Source of the DNA: Rhizodiscina lignyota
Lineage: Eukaryota > Ascomycota > Dothideomycetes > Aulographales > Rhizodiscinaceae
DNA: 64,000 nucleotides
Direction: 5' to 3'
NCBI GenBank assembly: GCA_010015805.1
Contig: ML978121.1
Location: 372,001-436,000 of the forward strand
The notes under the pieces were generated by a model. The model made no database searches. It was not told the origin of the DNA and worked only from the letters and a program-made list of their open reading frames with translations. Each line of letters starts with the position of its first letter. The first letter of the stretch is position 1. Positions 57,753 to 64,000 of this stretch are shown here, one piece after another. Position numbers and translations under genes: made by a program.

Positions 57753-58689
57753 AGGGAATTATGAGCTGTTAACAGTAGCTCAGGCCATATTGGCTCCATC
57801 TTCAACACATTACCTTGCGTCAACAGAGATCGAGCGCGAGACACTGCATAAATTCCCAGAGGGCCCATTCGGACGCTGAATGGCCGAGACTTTTGCTTGA
57901 GAGCCGAGGGACGAGAGCACATGCAGCTCGGAGCGGAATACGACTTGCTTCTATGACAAGCCGGAGGCTTTGTGGATAGTAGCAGACGTCCAAAGTGATG
58001 CCATGGGTAGAACAAGCATTACTGGAGACGAGTATATATCACATTCTATAGAGAACTACGAAGGTACAGGCGGCTCCAGCTTCGATCAGAATTTTGTGCG
58101 TTGTTCTTTCCGGCTGTTCCCATGAAAATTGAGCCAACTCTACACCGCTGACAATAAGCCCATGCTTCGATCGTCAAGTAGAGAAACTGTTGGTGGAGTG
58201 CAGCACTGCGTAATGGGGCGGCTAGAGGAAAATTGATGCAGAACATCACTGGAGATGTGCCTGATGATTATCTCAAGATAGACACAATATCACAATAGCT
58301 GTGAAGCTATAAAGAAATGCTAGATTTGGGGGACGTCCTGGAGAATTCTCCGGGTGATGTAGAGGATGCCAAGTACAGAGCAGCCAGGTTGGCAAATATA
58401 TACACGGTACAGGCTAAATTAAAAGTACACAATCGTAATCATTATCATCAAAGCAAGAGATCGTAGTATGTACTTATGATGACGAGCTACTATGACAGAC
58501 ATGTGCCGATGCTCATCGTCATAATGCCATATCGAAGAGTAAAATCTTCGCCTAATTACTCGTCCGTCCAGTTTCCCTTAATTCGGAATCAAGAGCACCA
58601 CTTGGCCGATCGCAGTCTGGGAAGCCTCGCTCGCAAAACTCGAATCACAAATCGATTATCTCTCGATATATATCTCACGGCGGCCACGG
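57753..58689. other. Convergent 3' region, 0.9 kb
   Basis: Between the stops of GCD1 and the GH92 gene. No gene or repeat recognised. Confidence 0.45.
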
Positions 58690-61517
58690 TCAAGTCCAAC
58701 GTGATAGGTCAGGAGACAGTCCCCAATAGGAGTTGCTTGCTTCGGCATCCATCCCCCTCTCGCGGCGTACGTAGTCTCTTCTCACCTTGCCAGCTCCACT
58801 GCCGCCAGTTGAATTGAAAGCTGTTCCACTGTACTCTCCAAGAGACGGAGGAAGGTCTTCCACTCTGGTTCCCCAGCTGCTCTCGTTCCTCCCAAGCGTA
58901 AGGACGAGCTCCTTTCCTTCTGTGAAGAAGCTGTGATCAATCCAATTCTTTGTATATGCTTTACCATCTAATGTGGCGCTTTGGATGTAGATGGCTTCAT
59001 AACTCGGGTCGAAGTTGACGTTGCGGATCCTCGCTGTCTTTCCCGTAACAGGCGAGGTGATGTTGACCGATTCGAAGAAAGACGGAGTTATAAAATAGAC
59101 GTTCTGGCCTGGGTTCGGAAAGAGTCCCATCATGGAGAAAGCAACAAAGGAGCCCATAGTTCCAGAGTCATCATTGCCCGGAAGGCCGTCGCGAGTGGGC
59201 GAAAAGAACCGAGGTATGTAGAAATGAACTCGTTTTGCAGATAGCGCTGGGCGGCCGGCGTAGTGGTATTGATAGACAGTTAGAAATGCGGGCTCTAGGG
59301 ACAGTCAGCGGAAGATGACAGACGTGAGGCAGAAATCGTGTCAATGAAGCCGAGGGAAGCGTACCATTGCCGATGTAGGTAATGTTCCTGTCATGCATAT
59401 AGTCTAATCTGCGAACAAAGGCAGAAGGACCGCCGAGGTCCTTTATTAGAGTTCCCATATCATGCGGCACAAAGAAAGTGTATTCCCAGATACTACTTTC
59501 AAACGTCTCTGCTCCAGTGTTTTGAAGAGAACATATACTTGACGCATTTGTGTCGATGTTGCTACATTTGAGCCTACATGGCTGTTAGTCCCTTCGCATG
59601 TTCCGGAGGATTTATTGTGGAGGACATACGGCTCCTGAAATCCCCAAGTGCGGTTCAGATACTTCGGTTGGAAGAAGCCGACAAATCCTGTGTTTGTACC
59701 ATTGGTGAAAGAAGGCATATCCGGCCGGAACAAGTTCTTCCAATTGCTGCTAGTGGAGACGTATTTCTCAACGTCTGCACTGTGCCCAAGTCCGGAAGCA
59801 AGCCTCGAGATCGTGAAGTCGTTGTAGGAGTACTCGAGAGTTCTCGAAATGCTTCTGGTCATGGTGCCGAAACCTTTGTAGTCAAAATCCTGAACAGGAA
59901 TATACCCAAGTGCATTCCAACTGTCCAGCCCTCCCCTTCCCCGACAGCACCAGTCGTAAGGCTCTACAGTCGCATCTTTGATAACAGCGTCGTACGCTGT
60001 ATCCCAGTCAATACCGTTCGTCAGTCCTTTCTGGTATGCATCAGACAGAACAATGTCGGCATTCGAGCCGCCTGTACCTGATTAGCTTGTAACTTGTCAC
60101 AAATTTCGCGCTACAGTACCTTGAGTATAGCCATGAGCGAACGTCATCCTGCAATCAGGCATCCAGCCTTCATGGCGGTAAATGTCAAGCAGGGCACGTA
60201 TCATTTCTGTCAGTGCTTCGGGGTCTGTGATCGTCAAGAATGGGAACGTCGCTCTGAAGAGATCCCAAATGCTTTGAAGTAGTCAGTGGAGGGTCTGATG
60301 CTGCGGTGGGTGGGGCGTACCAGTAGAAAGAATCGAAGTATGGCTCGCTACTTTGCCAGTTTGGATTCTCTCCGGTGTAATTCTGAGGATTAACGTATGC
60401 TCGGTAGATGCCACTATAGAAATTTTTCACGAGGCTGGAGTTCACACCTGCGGTGGATATCGTGATTGGTGATAGCTTTTTCCTCCAAGCGTCCACTGCA
60501 GCGGAGCGTACACCGTCAAAGTCGTACGAAGGAATCTCTGCTTCCGCATTGTTGCATGCTTGCTCGCTGCTGATGAAGCTTAACCCGACTCTTACAAGGA
60601 CGCTACTTGCTTCTTTAAATCTGACCCAGCCACCACCTGGAAGCGGATACCCGTTGATTGATCGAGATATGGTCAGATCGTGCACCGAAGCACTTGCACG
60701 ACTGTTCACAAATATTCCAGAGTCGCGGATGTCGGCACCGTGGAAGTCAGCGCAGAAATATGCATCGTATGTTCCTTGAGCAAAACTAGGCAAGAATCGA
60801 GCTCCCCCGGTCATGCGGCCTGAACTTGAATCCACTGAAATCGTGCCATTATCCTGACGCGAGTCTTGTAAATCTGTGAGGTCCATAAGAATCAGTGGAG
60901 AAGAGGAGGTTCCATCCGTGCTCGCAGGAAAGTTGAACCGAAAAAGCGATGTGTGTTGAGCCGCAGTCATCTCAGCATTTACACCGCTGTTAAGAGTGAC
61001 TGTGAAGTATCCCGGGCTGGCCTTCAACGAGTCGTTTACGTAATGCATCTTGCGTGAAATTTTCGGGTATGTGCAACGATCGATGTCATCTCCGGGACAG
61101 GAAGCGTACGGGAACAACGCGAAATTCCCCAGACTCGGTGCTCCACCTGTTCCAGAGTCATGCATAGACGAGAAACCTGTTATGTTTGCATTGTCTGCAG
61201 TGAAGCCTCCTTGGTCGCTGTCCGAATCTGTATCGGCAACAGGTTTGGCCATACCTGCTACGATGAGTCTCTGCTGGCCATACGGGAGCGTTTTGGCTCA
61301 CCATATGGGATGTTGGCGCCAGTGAAAACATTCCCTGTTGATTATTAGCATGGGACGCAGAATATTTCTTCAATTACTCACCTCCATTGGTACTTCCGAT
61401 GAGGGTATCAACATATTGGAGGGGATCGCCTGACACCTGAGAAGAGCTACTTTGGCTGAAGACGAAGACGTGGAAATTGAAGAGCGATAGGGTGACAGAC
61501 AGCCATAAACGCGCCAT
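58690..61517 (-). CDS. Secreted GH92 alpha-1,2-mannosidase
   Basis: Seven exons: complement(58690..59294, 59365..59573, 59630..60071, 60120..60271, 60321..61254, 61302..61334, 61382..61517); 836 aa. GH92 enzymes are Ca2+-dependent inverting exo-mannosidases that trim mannoproteins or N-glycans. A signal peptide (LWLSVTLSLFNFHVFVFSQ) is followed by YVDTLIGSTNGGNVFTGANIPYG, the family N-terminus, then the beta-sandwich and an (alpha/alpha)6 barrel. FYCIWDLFRATFP, MPDCRMTFAHGYTQGGSNAD and LPGNDDSGTMGSFVAFSMMG are the family landmarks; the Asp pair in the last is expected to be the catalytic base. The second exon is only 33 nt. All introns are 47-70 nt. Several N-glycosylation sites are visible. 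Confidence 0.92.
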
Positions 61518-63020
61518 ATCGTGCAGGTCATGGAAAGCACCAGTGAACAACTAGAAAATTATAAGAGACTTGAAGACCGTGAATCGCTGAATATCCGGGC
61601 AGGCGGCGTGGGATCGGCAGGTCTTTTCAACTTCAACACTGTAATCCCTTCCATGATCGTCTTACATCGATACAGGAAGGGACATTTGCATAGTCACCCC
61701 CCATTTCAGGAAGCAGGTGGTCAACCTGAATACATCCAGGATATATATGTATCCAATCACTCCTTGTCGATTAAAGAAGGAATAGCTCGTGAGAGTTGCA
61801 TCTCGAATCGGATTAGACCCGCATGCACGTGATAGTCTATCACTGATCTGTGCTTAAAGTTACGATTGGTCAGATCCACTCTGAATAAAACTTGTGAAAA
61901 GGCATTTCCGGAAGTAGGGGTAGCTGCGTACTCGCCCCTGCCTGTAACGAATCTTGCGCATGGAAAAGAGGAGTTGGTCACATTGAAAGAGTTGCATCGA
62001 GTTGCGCTCCTGGCATTACGATAGGTACTGCAGCTTTTTGTGGGTAAATGAGCTTCCCCGAAGAGGCATGGGTTGACACTTGACCTTCCGAATCGCGGAA
62101 AGTCACTTGGGACGCGTTCCTGGCGAAAGGATCACACAATCCAAGGCATGCAGGTTGCAGATTGCATATAGGTATTCATATCGAGGTGATGGTAAAGCCT
62201 GTTCCTGTCAGCGCTATTCCCGCTTCTCCGCGAATTCGAATAGTACTACCACCGGATCCAGGATACCCAGGAAGCGTAGTATTAGAGTAAAGGTTTATCT
62301 TGCAGTTTTCCACGCCTTGAAATGCTAACATAGTTCCTCAATTTTCCAATTGGAACCGTAATCTCACTATGATCGATCTTTGTGAGACAGGGCGCGCAGG
62401 AGCGGTGGAACCATTGGAAAGAGTCATCTGGTCATCGACTACGCGTTAGTCGGGCTGTTTCTTTGAAATTCGCATTAGCAACGCTCAAAGCAGGCCCTTC
62501 CCATGCCAGTGAACGATGCTGTTCGGATACACCGAGATTGGACAATCAAACTGAAGTTGAGAGTCGCGTCGTTCAAATTCAGCCGCGTCGCACAGCCCGG
62601 GGAGAAGCAACGAAAACTGATATTGCTAAAGCGCTCTACTCTAACGGGGCCAGGGGATCATGATTTGCATTTATATATCACTTATCTTACAACTAACTTG
62701 GAAAGTACTTGCCCTCAAGTAATATAGTACCAGACTTCAATCCATCGTCTTCTCGAAACTCAGACGCGATATCGGCATTACCATTGCGAGGACTCGCCGA
62801 TCGCTGCGCCGTGGCGCGCTCGCGGGGATTCATGCCCTCTAACCACCTGCCTAAACGATCCGCGTGATAGGAAGACATGCGTACAGATCAATGACCGCAC
62901 GAAATCGAATTCACTTATCCCCGATTGATAGAATGATATCAGTCTTCCTGGCTTGCCGGTCTACAAATCCACCGCGGTGCTCTTTCTGAGCTTTTGCCAG
63001 AGGCAACACTTCCCGTCACG
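61518..63020. other. Divergent gene-free region, 1.5 kb
   Basis: Upstream regions of the GH92 and S33 peptidase genes. Only short frames, none with family resemblance. Confidence 0.4.
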
Positions 63021-64000
63021 ATGGAGAAGAGTCAAGAATTCACGCTCAATGAGCACCACCGTGTCTCTTACAGATCGCGTGTCGCCTCTTGGAATCTCCG
63101 CATCTATATTGAGGTTCTTTTACTTCTTTTTGCGGCTTATACCTTATTCCCTTTCCGCATTTTGAATCCGCAAGCCGTCTCGGACGAGCGATCAGAAGTT
63201 CCGAAAGACGCCAACTACGTGTGGCAGAAGGTATACATCAACCTCTTACATCGTTGATAATAGTGAAATTTATTGATTTCTAGGTTTCTCCCTCAAAACA
63301 AATCAAATTTCAGCAATGTTTCGGAATCTATCAGTGTGCCCGTTTGGAAGTGCCACTAGACTGGAGCAACAAGAGCGATCCACGAACGGCGGCCGTTGCT
63401 GTCATAAAGCGTCCAGCTAAAGTTCCTGTGACTGATCCTCGCTATGGAGGGCCGATTCTGATTAATCCTGGCGGACCTGGTGGCTCTGGTGTCAGTCTTG
63501 CATTGAAACAATCCGAGCATCTCCAAAATATTGTTGACTCTCCCCACGCACCTTGCTCCACTGCGTCGAACAATTCCGATCTGTATTTCGATATAATCGG
63601 ATTCGATCCTCGCGGCGTGAACAACACCACTCCGGCATTCACGTGCTTTCCGGATGACGCGAGCCAGCAGAATTTTGTCATTGCCGCCCAGGCTGCGGGG
63701 ATCATTACAGATGATGCCGCTTTCAGGACGACTTACAATCGTGTTATGAGTGTGTCAGGAACTTGCTCAAAGGTGATGGCTGAACGTGGAAGGTTCATGT
63801 CGACTCCATTTGTTGTTGAAGACATGATGGAAATCACCGAACGATTAGCGGAATGGAGAGAGAATAAAGCCAAATCATTGCTCAAAAAGGCTAACCAGCG
63901 TAAGAGCGCGGGAATCTTACATCGAACCAAATGGCGGAAGGGAGAAGAGCCGGTTCAGTATATTGGCTTTTCATATGGAACGGTTTTGGGATCCACACTC
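63021..64000 (+). CDS. S33-type alpha/beta-hydrolase peptidase (tripeptidyl-peptidase-like), 3' end beyond window
   Basis: Exons 63021..63230 and 63284..>64000; first 309 aa visible. The S33/TAP family removes short peptides or Pro residues from N-termini. An N-terminal membrane segment (YIEVLLLLFAAYTLFPF, about 29-45) suggests a type II membrane or secreted protein. CARLEVPLDWSN is the usual start of the fold; ILINPGGPGGSG is the oxyanion loop; FDIIGFDPRGVNNTTP follows. The nucleophile elbow GFSYGT places the catalytic Ser at about 300. A basic Lys/Arg-rich insertion sits just before the elbow, as in other fungal members. The catalytic Asp and His lie beyond the window. The intron (53 nt) splits Lys/Val in phase 0. 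Confidence 0.85.

Overview
This is a 64 kb piece of a filamentous ascomycete nuclear genome. The genes are protein-coding, with GT-AG introns mostly 47-74 nt long. They match typical filamentous-fungal families: a Rom2-type Rho1 GEF, Yra1/ALYREF, GCD1/eIF2B-gamma, a Pex22-like peroxin, Vcx1-type Ca2+/H+ antiporter, GH92 and GH31 glycosidases, and several MFS permeases. The small CxxC zinc-ribbon proteins suggest Dothideomycetes, but that is inference. No rRNA, tRNA, CRISPR array, virus-like element or intact transposon was recognised.

Layout. 1-5.3 kb: 3'-truncated Rho1 GEF (-). 6.5-8.6 kb: Baeyer-Villiger-type flavin monooxygenase (+). 10-13 kb: two diverged tandem copies of a zinc-ribbon microprotein gene with its flanks (+). 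13.2-17.4 kb: SQT1-like WD40 (+), convergent with a cytosolic GH31 enzyme (-). 19.2-22.4 kb: YRA1 (+), convergent with STRAP-like WD40 (-). 23.1-24.9 kb: berberine-bridge-like flavoenzyme (-). 26.9-28.3 kb: single-pass surface protein (+). 28.6-30.5 kb: peroxisomal-type acyl-CoA/4-coumarate-CoA ligase (-). 32.1-36.2 kb: very large AlkB-like Fe(II)/2OG dioxygenase with Cys clusters (+). 36.3-37.2 kb: five diverged ~164 bp tandem repeats. 37.3-39.0 kb: LRR-like orphan (-). 40.1-42.1 kb: sugar transporter (+). 42.6-43.1 kb: possible small coiled-coil gene (-). 44.6-46.1 kb: Ca2+/H+ antiporter (+). 47.1-49.1 kb: short-chain dehydrogenase and an Arg/Lys-rich orphan (+). 49.3-53.4 kb: divergent MFS pair. 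53.5 kb: 15-bp minisatellite. 54-57.8 kb: Pex22-like (-) and GCD1 (+). 58.7-61.5 kb: GH92 mannosidase (-). 63.0-64.0 kb: start of an S33 peptidase (+).

Housekeeping genes (wall-integrity signalling, mRNA export, ribosome assembly, translation initiation, peroxisome biogenesis, Ca2+ homeostasis) are interleaved with accessory metabolic and transport genes. There is no convincing secondary-metabolite cluster, because no backbone synthase is present. The most interesting items are the AlkB-like protein, the 164-bp repeat array, the duplicated zinc-ribbon locus, two GC-AG introns, a long YRA1 intron, and tandem 3' splice sites in the basic-repeat orphan.

Exon boundaries were placed by hand from splice signals, frame continuity and family resemblance. 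Every multi-exon model given with exact boundaries keeps an open frame. No search or alignment program was run.
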